Part shown: positions 36,495 to 44,717 of the stretch, one piece after another
How positions within the stretch are numbered: position 1 is the stretch's first letter
Layout of the letters: every line of letters begins with the position of its first letter
Assembly (NCBI GenBank): GCA_947447265.1
Contig: CANFKC010000042.1
Coordinates: 1-44,805 of the forward strand
Reading direction: 5' to 3'
Source of the DNA: Chitinophagaceae bacterium
Lineage (GTDB): Bacteria; Bacteroidota; Bacteroidia; Chitinophagales; Chitinophagaceae
Length of the DNA: 44,805 nucleotides
Position numbers and translations under genes: made by a program
Notes under the pieces: generated by a model
The model's database searches: none
What the model was told of the DNA's origin: nothing
Seen by the model: only the letters and a program-made list of their open reading frames with translations

Positions 36495-39400
36495 TTACTT
36501 AAAATTCCTTCCACCATGAAAAACCTCCGTCTGTTTTGCTTCGTTCCGCGGCACTCTTGTGTCCTTTGCTTTGTAGTCATCATCATCCTTTTCATCTGCT
36601 CTTGACAGCGTAAGTAATGATGGTTGTTGCTTTTCTTTTACAGTCAGCTTTTGTAACAAGCCTGAAATATTGGAACACCGCATTACCACCACATGAATTA
36701 CCTCTCCTTCTATTTGCAGCTTCCCTTCTACCATTAGCAGCTTTGCCTGCAATATCTCTTTGCGGTACTTGTCAAACATTTTACTAAAGACAACAAGATT
36801 GGCAACGCCCGTTTCATCCTCAAGGGTGATAAACACAATTCCATTTGCCGTTCCTGGTCTTTGCCTGACCAGTATAAGTCCTGCTACCTTTACCGTTGCA
36901 CCGTCTTTAAGATGGCGGAGATCGCTATTAGCTGTAACCTGTAGCATCATTAGCTTTTCCCTTACAAAACTTACAGGGTGCGCTTTGAGCGATAGTGACG
37001 TTGCGCCATAATCCTGAACGACATGCTCCGGCAAACTCATTAACGGCAATTGTAATCCCTGTTCTGATTTCGCTTCCGGCTGCTGCCCGGCAAACATGCC
37101 CGTAGGGCGGTCAGCTAATGCGGAAATTTCCCATAATGCCCGCCTCCTGTCCAACCCTATGGAACGGAACGCATCTGCATCTGCCAACCTTTCCAATGTA
37201 GCTATTGATACTCCGGCATCACGTAGTTCAGGTATGCTTGTGAAAGAAGATGTTCTTGCCGCCAGCAGTACATTTATATCTTCTTCGTTCAACCCTTTCA
37301 CCTGCCGGAAACCCAAACGCAACGGGCAGTATCTTCCCCGCTGTGGGTCGAGCGTATTGTCCCATAACGAGTAATTAATATCAACAGGCAATGCTTCAAC
37401 TCCATGTTTTCTTGCGTCAATAACAATCTGGGCTGGCTGGTAAAAGCCCATTGGCTGGCTGTTAAGCAGGGCTGCAGCAAAGACATCAGGGTAGTAACAT
37501 TTTATCCACGAGGAAACATACACCAGCAACGCAAAGCTGGCTGCATGGCTTTCAGGAAAACCATAGCTGCCAAACCCTTCCAGTTGCTTAAATACCCTGT
37601 TGGCAAATTCTTCGGTATAACCTTTCGCCATCATGCCCCCGACTAACTTCTTATGCCAGTCGCTTACCTTGCCTTTTGCTTTGAATGTTGCCATGCTCCT
37701 GCGTAAACCATCAGCTTCAGCCGGAGAGAACCCTGCTGCTACAATCGCTATCTCCATCGCCTGCTCCTGGAATAAAGGCACTCCACATGTCCTGCCCAAT
37801 ATCTCTCTAAGTTCTTCTTTAGGGTATTCTATTGGCTCTTTACCCTCACGCCTCCGCAAATATGGATGTACCATATCTCCCTGTATTGGCCCGGGCCTTA
37901 CTATGGCTACCTCAATGACCAGATCGTAAAAACATTTGGGCTTTAGCCTAGGTAACATGGACATCTGCGCCCGGCTTTCTATCTGGAAAACACCGATGGT
38001 ATCGGCGCGGCATATCATATCGTATACAACCGGATCGTCTTGTGGAATAGTGGCTAATTCATAGCTACGGTCGTAGCGCAGCTTTATAAGGTCAAAAGCT
38101 TTTCGTATGCAAGTAAGCATACCCAATGCCAATACATCCACTTTCAGAAATCCCAACGCTTCTATATCGTCCTTATTCCATTCAATGCAGGTTCTGTTCT
38201 CCATTCTTGCATTGAGTATAGGGCATAAATCTGATAGTTTACCCCTTGTCATTACAAACCCTCCGGTATGTTGCCCCAACTGGCGGGGAAAGCCGATATA
38301 CTGTTTCGTAAGTTCCAGTACTTTTTTCAGGTGCGGGTCATTGGCGTTAAAGCCATCACCAGAAACTGATTTCCCATTGTGCCAATCATCCGTAAATTCC
38401 CATGAGGCTTTAGAAAGCAGGTTGATGGCATCAACCGATAAACCCATTGCTTTGGCAACATCACGTACTGCACCCTTATAATGCACTTCTGTAACAGTAG
38501 CCACAATAGCAGCGCGGTCACGCCCGTACTTCCGGTAAATGTATTGTATCACTTCTTCCCGCCGCTCATGCTCAAAATCCACATCAATATCAGGTGGCTC
38601 ATTACGGGCATCAGACATAAAGCGGGCAAACAGCAGTTTAAACTTAGACGGATTTACAGAAGTAATACCGAGGCAAAAACAAACAACTGAATTAGCTGCA
38701 GAACCACGGCCCTGGCACAATATATTCCGGCTTCTAGCAAACCGTACAAAATCATAGACAGTCAGGAAATACGCGGGATAATTCTTTCGCTCAATAAAGT
38801 CCAACTCAAATTGAATGGTTTCTTTAAGTTTTGGTGTTAAAACATCCCCCAGTTTCTCTTTTGCGCCTTCCCATGTGAGTTGTACCAGTTCTTCCTGCGG
38901 CGTCCGCCCTTCACTGGTTATTTCTTCAGGGTATACGTATTGCAGTTCGTCCAGTGAAAACTGGCAGGCATTAACTATTTCCTGCGTCCGTTCAATAGCT
39001 TCAGGGTATTGCCGGAATAAGCGCTGCATTTCAACAATGGGTTTCAAATACCTTTCTGCATTCTGGTACAACCGGAAACCCGCATTATAAATCGTACATT
39101 TTTCCCGCACACAGGTAAGAATATCCTGTAACTCCCTGCGTTCCCGGTTATGATAATGCACATCATTAGTGGCAACTAAGGGTATGCCCAATTCATCAGA
39201 TACCTCTTTTAGCCTGTAGAGCATTTTGCCATCATAAACCTGGTAAGAGCGCATTGCCCCGAGATAGAGATTATTGCCCAATTCTTTTTTATACTGTTTC
39301 AGCTCTGCTATAAAAGCAGGTTCAAATTCATAATTCAGGTTGAGAGTTAATGGTGGTACAACTATAAACTTTATGCCTTCTGCATACCGGAATACATCTG

Positions 39401-39725
39401 CTTTACTTAAATGGCATTGCCCTTTTTCGGTTCGTATATTGCCCTCAGAAAGCATGGCTGAAAGCCTTGCGTAAGCCTCCTTATCTGTTGGGTATGCCAA
39501 CAAACTTGTGCCATCCAACAAATCAAGCCTGCAAGAAGGTATTACCCTTATTCCCTTCCCTCTTGCTGCAATATGCGCACGCACTATGCCAGCCAGTGTA
39601 TTGCGGTCTGTTATCGCTATTTCCTTATACCCCAACGTTATGGCATATTCCACCATTTCTTCGGGATGGGAACCACCCCGCAAAAAACTGAAATTTGTCG
39701 TAACCTGTAGTTCCGTATAACTCAT
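36495..39725 (-). CDS. dnaE2: Error-prone DNA polymerase DnaE2
   Basis: A 1076-residue C-family polymerase alpha subunit, shorter than replicative DnaE, used with ImuA and ImuB for mutagenic translesion synthesis. The PHP domain is at the N-terminus (YTELQVTTNFSFLRGGSHPEE, AITDRNTLAGIVRAH). Catalytic Asp residues lie in PDIDVDFEHERREEV and in FLKVDVLALGMLT. The finger helix SYGFPESHAASFALLVYVSSW follows, then helix-hairpin-helix elements and an OB fold (ATVKVAGLILVRQRPGTANG). Gene order imuA-imuB-dnaE2 on one strand confirms DnaE2. Unlike the usual tight packing, 475 bp separate it from imuB, with an inverted-repeat-bounded insert inside, so it may need its own promoter. Confidence 0.93.
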   Translation of the reverse strand: MSYTELQVTTNFSFLRGGSHPEEMVEYAITLGYKEIAITDRNTLAGIVRAHIAARGKGIRVIPSCRLDLLDGTSLLAYPTDKEAYARLSAMLSEGNIRTEKGQCHLSKADVFRYAEGIKFIVVPPLTLNLNYEFEPAFIAELKQYKKELGNNLYLGAMRSYQVYDGKMLYRLKEVSDELGIPLVATNDVHYHNRERRELQDILTCVREKCTIYNAGFRLYQNAERYLKPIVEMQRLFRQYPEAIERTQEIVNACQFSLDELQYVYPEEITSEGRTPQEELVQLTWEGAKEKLGDVLTPKLKETIQFELDFIERKNYPAYFLTVYDFVRFARSRNILCQGRGSAANSVVCFCLGITSVNPSKFKLLFARFMSDARNEPPDIDVDFEHERREEVIQYIYRKYGRDRAAIVATVTEVHYKGAVRDVAKAMGLSVDAINLLSKASWEFTDDWHNGKSVSGDGFNANDPHLKKVLELTKQYIGFPRQLGQHTGGFVMTRGKLSDLCPILNARMENRTCIEWNKDDIEALGFLKVDVLALGMLTCIRKAFDLIKLRYDRSYELATIPQDDPVVYDMICRADTIGVFQIESRAQMSMLPRLKPKCFYDLVIEVAIVRPGPIQGDMVHPYLRRREGKEPIEYPKEELREILGRTCGVPLFQEQAMEIAIVAAGFSPAEADGLRRSMATFKAKGKVSDWHKKLVGGMMAKGYTEEFANRVFKQLEGFGSYGFPESHAASFALLVYVSSWIKCYYPDVFAAALLNSQPMGFYQPAQIVIDARKHGVEALPVDINYSLWDNTLDPQRGRYCPLRLGFRQVKGLNEEDINVLLAARTSSFTSIPELRDAGVSIATLERLADADAFRSIGLDRRRALWEISALADRPTGMFAGQQPEAKSEQGLQLPLMSLPEHVVQDYGATSLSLKAHPVSFVREKLMMLQVTANSDLRHLKDGATVKVAGLILVRQRPGTANGIVFITLEDETGVANLVVFSKMFDKYRKEILQAKLLMVEGKLQIEGEVIHVVVMRCSNISGLLQKLTVKEKQQPSLLTLSRADEKDDDDYKAKDTRVPRNEAKQTEVFHGGRNFK

Positions 39726-39811
39726 GATCTGTAATAAATTTCTTCCGTATAAAATGCCTACTTGTAAAAAACCAAGGCTAATTATTTTGTTACCTGTAAT
39801 GCGGTATCACT

Positions 39812-40168
39812 GTTGTCCGACAAAATATCTTGCACCTTTCAATACGCAATGCTGGCAATGCTTTGGGCGTAATTTACTTTGCCACCAGGTTGCTTTATTG
39901 GTTGATGTAATCGCTTCTCCATTACTTTATTTCGCTATCGTCTATTTTTCAGCGGCCTCAATGAGGGCTTGCGCCGTTCTTTTTTCGTGGCGAAAAAGAA
40001 AGTAACAAAGAAAAACGCCACTTTTAGCTATCGCTCCGCGGCTAAAAGGAGCCCTCCGGCGTATTTTGCTGAAGATTGTAACTCTAATGTCCGCTATCGA
40101 GGCGTCTTTCATCTGTTTTTAAACACGAATCGGACTAAACATAAATTCTAGAGTTTTTGCCGGACAAC
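39812..40168. mobile_element. Inverted-repeat-bounded insertion between imuB and dnaE2
   Basis: GTTGTCCGACAAAA (39812-39825) and TTTTGCCGGACAAC (40155-40168) are inverse copies with one mismatch in 14. They bound 357 bp. Just outside lie two similar direct words, CTGTAATGCGGTAT (39794-39807) and CTGTAATTCTGTAT (40168-40181), 12 of 14 identical. Inside is no transposase frame, only a 60-codon open frame from 39969 rich in Lys. Stretches such as GCGAAAAAGAAAGTAAC look like dispersed non-coding Bacteroidota repeats. Together these suggest a MITE-like or decayed element. The remainder of the 475-bp gap shows nothing. Confidence 0.5.
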
Positions 40169-40200
40169 TGTAATTCTGTATATGCCATGTCTCTATCTCC

Positions 40201-41697
40201 TTATGCAAAAAAACCGTGAATGAACCATTGCGGGTCGCCTTGCTCATAGCTACCTGCCCTGAATAGCCAGTACCTTGCTCCATTATCATCTTCTATACAG
40301 TAATAATCCCTGTAAAGCCCATGTTGCAGCCACCATTCCTGTTCTATCCTTTCGGGGCCATCAGCTTTCTGCACGGTATGTAGCACACCTTTGTAAATGA
40401 AAAGCATAGGTGGATAATCCGGCATGGGCACTGTTACCTCTATTGTTTCAGGCTTGGGTAACAAGTGTATAGGCCGGGTCAAATCTGCTCTCCAGCTTGT
40501 CTGCGCTTTTTCAGTTAAGGAAGCTGCAACCTTAACCGATCTTTCCGGCCAGTAATGTTCATCCGGCAAATACCTGTGGATAGCATCTACACCTAATTTG
40601 CCAGCGATCCTATCCAGTAATTCACCAACAGCAGTTCCATTTCCACCTTCCTTAAAATTCCATAGCGTATCCTGCATGGCTGCAACATCCTCGGTAACCG
40701 GAGCATCCAAAGTAAACACCTCAATACCCAATGCAGGCGCTATTGTAGCTATTTTCAATTCAAACAGTTTGAACAAATGCACCACATTTTGCGAAGGACG
40801 GTTGGTACCTATGGCTATTTGCTGTACAATGCCGTCAATACGATAGCATTTGAATACACACTTCCTTAGCCCTTTTTCTTCTTCAATAAGCCGCTGGCAA
40901 AGCTTTTCCAGCAATTGTTTTAATGCGATCTCGATACCCTTGGCTGTCCTGATTGGCTCCAGGCTGGGCAACCTTTCATGGTAGGGCTCTATCGGCTGAA
41001 TGGGTTGAATTACTTCATGCTCCAGTCCTAATGCCATATCCAGCCTGCTGAGTATGGTATCTCCAAAGCGCCGCCGGAGTGCTTTCCTGGGCATATCAAT
41101 AAAGCTCTGAACCTCATATAACCCCAATTTATCCAGCCGTTCCAGTATGGCCGGGTCAAGGCGCAATGCGGCAGGTGGTAATTGTAACAAGGCGTCGGAC
41201 TGCTTGCCAGGCGCAACGATTGGCGATATGGTCCCATATCGGCAAACACCCCATGCGGCACCAATAGTATCAGCTATTGCAACCCTTACATCGTAACCAA
41301 ACGCGGTTAACTTCGCTATAATATCCTTCAGATAAGGCCTTTCCCCACCCCATAAATGGGTACAACCACTCACGTCTAGTATTAATCCGTTAGGCAGGTC
41401 AACTGCGACTACAGGTGTATAGCGCAAACACCATTCAGCAAGGCCATTTAGTAATTTCTCAGCAATTCCCGGCTTATCATCCAGCACCTGTAATTCGGGC
41501 ATTATAGCACGGCAATCTGCAACCACCATTTCCACATCTATACCCTTTGCCTGAGCTAAAGGGGTTGCAGCCTTTATCACCATCCGTCCCCTTTCGGGTG
41601 CTGCCATTACAAATGGAACATCTTTCAGTTCAGGTTTTCGACGCACCATCCAATCCGTTTTTAAATGACGGAACCATATCACAACATACCTGCGCAT
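40201..41697 (-). CDS. imuB: Y-family polymerase-like mutasome protein ImuB
   Basis: A 498-residue protein related to Y-family DNA polymerases but without the usual catalytic acidic residues: the N-terminal strand reads YVVIWFRHLKTDWMVRR rather than an FxxDxDxFF motif, and the segment that should read SIDE-like is LDVSGCTHLWGG. This is the known state of ImuB, which acts as a bridge recruiting DnaE2 and the sliding clamp. A helix-hairpin-helix region (LDKLGLYEVQSFIDMPRKAL) and a little-finger-like region follow, and the C-terminal third is ImuB-specific. It starts 1 bp after the imuA stop codon, indicating coupled translation. Confidence 0.9.
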   Translation of the reverse strand: MRRYVVIWFRHLKTDWMVRRKPELKDVPFVMAAPERGRMVIKAATPLAQAKGIDVEMVVADCRAIMPELQVLDDKPGIAEKLLNGLAEWCLRYTPVVAVDLPNGLILDVSGCTHLWGGERPYLKDIIAKLTAFGYDVRVAIADTIGAAWGVCRYGTISPIVAPGKQSDALLQLPPAALRLDPAILERLDKLGLYEVQSFIDMPRKALRRRFGDTILSRLDMALGLEHEVIQPIQPIEPYHERLPSLEPIRTAKGIEIALKQLLEKLCQRLIEEEKGLRKCVFKCYRIDGIVQQIAIGTNRPSQNVVHLFKLFELKIATIAPALGIEVFTLDAPVTEDVAAMQDTLWNFKEGGNGTAVGELLDRIAGKLGVDAIHRYLPDEHYWPERSVKVAASLTEKAQTSWRADLTRPIHLLPKPETIEVTVPMPDYPPMLFIYKGVLHTVQKADGPERIEQEWWLQHGLYRDYYCIEDDNGARYWLFRAGSYEQGDPQWFIHGFFA

Positions 41698-41698
41698 A

Positions 41699-42424
41699 CT
41701 ATCCGGCTTTTCGTTTAGGGGTTTCTGTAATCGAAATAACCGGACGGGCGATATACCTGAACTGTCCGCCTGACCATTCTACCTGCCATTCGCCCGGTTT
41801 GCCGTTCCTTACTTTCTGCAACTGTACATTCCAGCGTGGAAAACCCATGCCAGGCAAGCCATTAGCATTGCTGGCAAGTGGCTTTATTTTCCAGCGGCTG
41901 ACGCAGGCGGTAACATTTTCAATTCTGGGGCTGTAGCGGTGTATAAAACCTGTAACCCTGCTTTGCTCAACGGCAAGCTGCAGCCGCCTTGATTCAGTAA
42001 AACTCAGTTCGCTTAATTCGCCAATAACCGCTGCAATGGCATCGCATTTCAGAGCTTCTTCTATAGCCCATAGTACTTCTTTTTGCCGCCACAGGTCAAC
42101 GAAAATGATGCGTTCAGGGTCTATGCCAAACAGGCTAAGTGCGGGTGGGAATATGGTGCGTTTTGAACTTACCCAGATGGCCGTTCCTTTTTTAATCAAC
42201 TGGCCGGTCAACCCCATCATAAAACCGTTGGTTGCTGCTGCATCTTCGCTGGCATTGCTGATAAATTCATGCACAGCCCCCAAAGGAAATGTATGGTCAG
42301 GGAATGCTTGCTCCACTTCCCAAAGGCCAGTATTCAGGTTTTGCGCTGAACCCTTCTTTAGCCTTTGCATGGAAAGCACTTCCTTTTGCAGTTGCAGAAT
42401 AATATCTTGTTTTGGTGAAGACAC
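41699..42424 (-). CDS. imuA: RecA-like mutasome protein ImuA, Bacteroidota type
   Basis: A 241-residue RecA/SulA-related accessory protein that works with ImuB and DnaE2 in damage-induced mutagenesis. It begins at a GTG (42422-42424; product starts MSSPKQDIILQLQKEVL); the next in-frame Met, at residue 18, is less likely because the first helix fits the family. Visible family segments are FPLGAVHEFIS, FMMGLTGQLIKKGTAIWVSS and ERIIFVDLWRQKEVLWAIEEAL. A Walker A motif is not intact. It leads the operon, and a palindromic operator begins only 5 bp upstream of the GTG, so the translation start lies inside the regulatory site. Confidence 0.85.
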   Translation of the reverse strand: MSSPKQDIILQLQKEVLSMQRLKKGSAQNLNTGLWEVEQAFPDHTFPLGAVHEFISNASEDAAATNGFMMGLTGQLIKKGTAIWVSSKRTIFPPALSLFGIDPERIIFVDLWRQKEVLWAIEEALKCDAIAAVIGELSELSFTESRRLQLAVEQSRVTGFIHRYSPRIENVTACVSRWKIKPLASNANGLPGMGFPRWNVQLQKVRNGKPGEWQVEWSGGQFRYIARPVISITETPKRKAG

Positions 42425-42428
42425 TCGT

Positions 42429-42453
42429 TATTTGTCAATTTATTTGACAAATA
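42429..42453. promoter_or_regulatory. Palindromic operator and -7 box of the imuA-imuB-dnaE2 cassette
   Basis: TATTTGTCAA (42429-42438), spacer TTTAT, TTGACAAATA (42444-42453): perfect 10-bp arms. On the minus strand TATATTTG (42456-42449) matches TAnnTTTG and overlaps the upstream arm. A repressor bound here would cover the transcription start and ribosome-binding region of imuA. The likely owner is a LexA-like or other damage-response repressor; none is encoded nearby. Confidence 0.75.
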
Positions 42454-42600
42454 TACTCCAATAAAACTGGAATAAATGAAGAAAGACTAAGATTTCCTGC
42501 TTAATTTCCCAAAAAGAAGGAGAAACCTATATATGCAATTTTTCCCTGCACCTTTAAAGATTTATTATTTGATCCGAGAAAATGTGCGTACAAATTTTTC

Positions 42601-42632
42601 GATCATGTTTCAATATTTGAAACAACTTGATC
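42601..42632. other. Unexplained palindrome between imuA and tRNA-Cys
   Basis: TGTTTCAA-TAT-TTGAAACA (42606-42624) is nested in an outer GATCA/TGATC pairing (42601-42605 with 42628-42632). It lies about 150 bp upstream of imuA on its strand and beyond the tRNA terminator. No T-run follows, so a protein-binding site or cruciform is more likely than a terminator. The rest of the gap from 42457 to 42670 shows no gene. Confidence 0.4.
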
Positions 42633-42670
42633 CTTAACAATTGCGCAGAAAAAAGGAATTTATTAAAAAC

Positions 42671-42699
42671 AAAAAACCCCACTAATAAATTAGCGGGGT
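42671..42699 (-). terminator. Terminator of tRNA-Cys
   Basis: ACCCCACTAAT (42676-42686) pairs with ATTAGCGGGGT (42689-42699) with a G-T wobble. On the minus strand a T-run follows (A-run 42671-42676). It is directly downstream of the tRNA. Confidence 0.85.
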
Positions 42700-42704
42700 A
42701 TTTG

Positions 42705-42775
42705 AGGTCGAAAGCGGATTCGAACCGCTGTAGCAGCTTTTGCAGAGCTGTGCCTAGCCACTCGGCCATCCGACC
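42705..42775 (-). tRNA. tRNA-Cys (anticodon GCA)
   Basis: The 71-nt minus-strand sequence folds as a cloverleaf. The acceptor is GGTCGGA pairing with TTCGACC (one wobble), the anticodon stem is CAGCT/AGCTG around the loop CTGCAAA (anticodon GCA), and the T-arm is GCGGTTCGAATCCGC. Discriminator base U73 is the expected identity base for tRNA-Cys. CCA is not encoded. Confidence 0.95.
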
Positions 42776-42844
42776 ATTGTGACTGCAAATGTAATTAAAT
42801 TTCGTTTCTTTACAACTCCAAAAACATAAAAAAATCAACTTAAC

Positions 42845-43717
42845 ATGAATCCGATAGGAAATTCAGAATTGATCATAACTGAAAGAGGTACAATTTACCA
42901 CTTAGACCTTGCTCCTGAACACATTGCTCCGCTTGTAATTACCGTCGGCGACCCCGACAGGGTGAAAGAAGTTTCGAAATACTTCGACCGTATAACACAC
43001 AAGGCACAGCACCGCGAATTTGTCACACATACAGGCTACATTGGCAATACGCATATCAGTTGTGTAAGCACAGGTATAGGGCCCGATAATATCGATATCG
43101 TATTTAATGAGCTTGATGCATTGGTAAACATCGACTTTCAAACCCGCACTATAAAAGATAAGAAAACCACGCTCAATATTGTTCGCCTAGGCACGTGCGG
43201 TGGCTTACAGGCTGATGTCCCGGTAAATAGTATTGTTGTATCCTCTCACGCTATCGGGCTGGATAACCTGATGCACTATTACAAAATGACCAACAATCCT
43301 GATGAAAGTTTCATACTGAACGAATTTAATAAACACACTACGCTAGGCACTAAAAACATATTCCCTTATATTGCTGAAAGTGCTATTTCGCTACGCAAAG
43401 AATTTGGATCGGGATTTGTTCATGGCATTACTGTTACATGCCCTGGCTTTTACGGTCCACAAGGACGCGTATTGCGTGCCCCACTTGCATTTCCGCACCT
43501 TATTGATGCACTGAGTACTTTTCAGTTCCAGGAATTGAAAATAGTTAATTTTGAAATGGAGACTTCCGCCATCTATGGCATGGGTAAAATACTCGGGCAT
43601 AAATGTCTTTCAATAAGCACCATTGTTGCCAACAGGAAACAGAAAACATTCAGCAACAGCGGCGGGAACGCTGTAGACAATATGATTAAAAAATCGCTGG
43701 AAGTGTTGGTAAGATAA
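42845..43717 (+). CDS. Nucleoside phosphorylase (uridine phosphorylase-like)
   Basis: A 290-residue PNP/UDP-family phosphorylase that splits nucleosides with phosphate for base and pentose salvage in the cytoplasm. The phosphate-binding start VITVGDPDRVKEVSKYFD (about 31-48), the GTCGGLQADVPVNSIVVSS core (about 117-135) and the ribose-binding NFEMETSAIYGMG (about 238-250) are all visible. The Glu-Met-Glu-Thr motif is typical of uridine/purine phosphorylases, but the exact base preference cannot be set from sequence alone. It stands alone, divergent from tRNA-Cys, with a hairpin and T-run after it. Confidence 0.88.
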   Translation: MNPIGNSELIITERGTIYHLDLAPEHIAPLVITVGDPDRVKEVSKYFDRITHKAQHREFVTHTGYIGNTHISCVSTGIGPDNIDIVFNELDALVNIDFQTRTIKDKKTTLNIVRLGTCGGLQADVPVNSIVVSSHAIGLDNLMHYYKMTNNPDESFILNEFNKHTTLGTKNIFPYIAESAISLRKEFGSGFVHGITVTCPGFYGPQGRVLRAPLAFPHLIDALSTFQFQELKIVNFEMETSAIYGMGKILGHKCLSISTIVANRKQKTFSNSGGNAVDNMIKKSLEVLVR

Positions 43718-43745
43718 ACTGGCTCATGTATCGTTGACCATACAG

Positions 43746-43772
43746 TGTGGTATAGTAAGTATACTACATTTT
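43746..43772 (+). terminator. Likely terminator of the nucleoside phosphorylase gene
   Basis: TGTGGTATA (43746-43754), loop GTAAG, TATACTACA (43760-43768): a 9-bp stem with one wobble, followed by TTTT. It lies about 30 bp after the stop codon. Confidence 0.6.
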
Positions 43773-43814
43773 GCATTGGTGTGAATAATGCAATTTTTTG
43801 ATGATGTAATATAA

Positions 43815-43850
43815 CAACAAAGGTCGTTCACTGAACGACCTTTGTGTTGT
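43815..43850. other. Strong hairpin upstream of the Cys-rich gene
   Basis: CAAAGGTCGTTCA (43818-43830) and TGAACGACCTTTG (43832-43844) form an almost perfect palindrome, extended by CAA/TTG on the outside. It ends about 34 bp before the Cys-rich gene's ATG. It lacks a T-run, so it could be a second terminator, a structured leader or a protein-binding site. Confidence 0.5.
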
Positions 43851-43883
43851 AATCAGAATGATAATTCACCTAAATCGAAAATC

Positions 43884-44438
43884 ATGAAAAAGTTATTGGC
43901 GGCGATGTTAACCGGTATGTTAGTTTATGGCAGTGCATTTGCACAGACTTCAAATGCAAAACCGGAAAACGCGAAGACGGGGCAGGTTTGTAAATCATCA
44001 GGTACGGCAAAAACATGTTATGCAACAAATAATGCCCAGAATTACAAGGTATGTAAAAGCAAAAAAGGATATTATACCTGCGGTAAAAAACCAGCTGAAG
44101 CAGGAATGTCTGCAGCAACTGCTCCAACTAACGGAACGAACTATGTTGTAACAGGAAACACTGCAAATTCGCCGGCTGAAAAAACTTCAAAAGTTTGCAA
44201 GCCAACGAAGAACGGAGCAAAAGAATGTTATAGCACAACCTACAATGAAAATTTTGCGGTATGCAAAAACTATCAAGGGTATTATATATGCGGCGAGAAA
44301 GCGAACAACTACAATTCTACTTTCGAACTTTTCCCATTTATGAATCCTACAGTTGAATATCAAAACACGTACGAGAATAAAAGCGGCTTAGCCCCTGAAA
44401 ACCAATCCTATAAAAACATGGAAAACCCAGTAAAATAG
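43884..44438 (+). CDS. Small secreted protein with duplicated four-Cys unit
   Basis: 184 residues from ATG 43884 (MKKLLAAMLTGMLVYGSAFAQ), a clear signal peptide; an upstream TTG start would precede it by 14 polar residues and is rejected. The mature protein has two copies of a ~35-residue unit. Unit 1 begins VCKSSGTAKTCYATN and ends KSKKGYYTCGKK; unit 2 begins VCKPTKNGAKECYSTT and ends KNYQGYYICGEK. The Cys spacing is C-x8/9-C-x11-C-x8-C in both, which suggests paired disulfides in a periplasmic or extracellular module. A Thr/Ala-rich linker joins the units, and the C-terminus is Asn- and Glu-rich. I do not recognise a named family. It is a single gene with its own terminator. Confidence 0.75.
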   Translation: MKKLLAAMLTGMLVYGSAFAQTSNAKPENAKTGQVCKSSGTAKTCYATNNAQNYKVCKSKKGYYTCGKKPAEAGMSAATAPTNGTNYVVTGNTANSPAEKTSKVCKPTKNGAKECYSTTYNENFAVCKNYQGYYICGEKANNYNSTFELFPFMNPTVEYQNTYENKSGLAPENQSYKNMENPVK

Positions 44439-44487
44439 CAACACGAGGTAAAGTTTTAAGTTTACATTTAGTTTTATCAACATTAAG

Positions 44488-44512
44488 AGGCCCCATTCCA
44501 GGAGCCTTTTTT
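44488..44512 (+). terminator. Terminator of the Cys-rich protein gene
   Basis: AGGC (44488-44491) pairs with GCCT (44504-44507), with inner CC/GG pairs, followed by a run of T. It is about 50 bp past the stop codon. Confidence 0.8.
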
Positions 44513-44662
44513 ATGCATACTATTGTCACTTCAAAACGCAGCATAAATCACATTGACTTTGCGCCTTCTTTGCGTACTCTCTGTATTCTTTGCGTTGAAA
44601 CCCTTATGCTAAAAATTGCTACCCAAATGGTATAGCCTTACCGGATTTATTGCTAATACCAA

Positions 44663-44691
44663 AACAGGCTGCCCATTCGGAGCAGCCTGTT
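44663..44691 (-). terminator. Terminator of the right-edge T9SS cargo gene
   Basis: AACAGGCTGC (44663-44672) pairs perfectly with GCAGCCTGTT (44682-44691). On the minus strand T-rich sequence follows. It lies about 27 bp past the stop codon of the gene entering from the right. The 44513-44662 stretch shows no gene, only Thr/Cys-codon-like repeats such as TTTGCGCCTTCTTTGCG. Confidence 0.85.
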
Positions 44692-44717
44692 TGATTATTG
44701 GAGTATTGTGTTGATGC

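Noticed and set aside
39969-40151. 60-codon plus-strand frame rich in Lys and Arg between imuB and dnaE2
   Set aside because: The sequence is low-complexity and lies inside the inverted-repeat-bounded insert; no start signal supports it.
42554-42838. 94-codon minus-strand frame across the tRNA-Cys region
   Set aside because: It reads through the tRNA and its terminator, so it cannot be a real gene.
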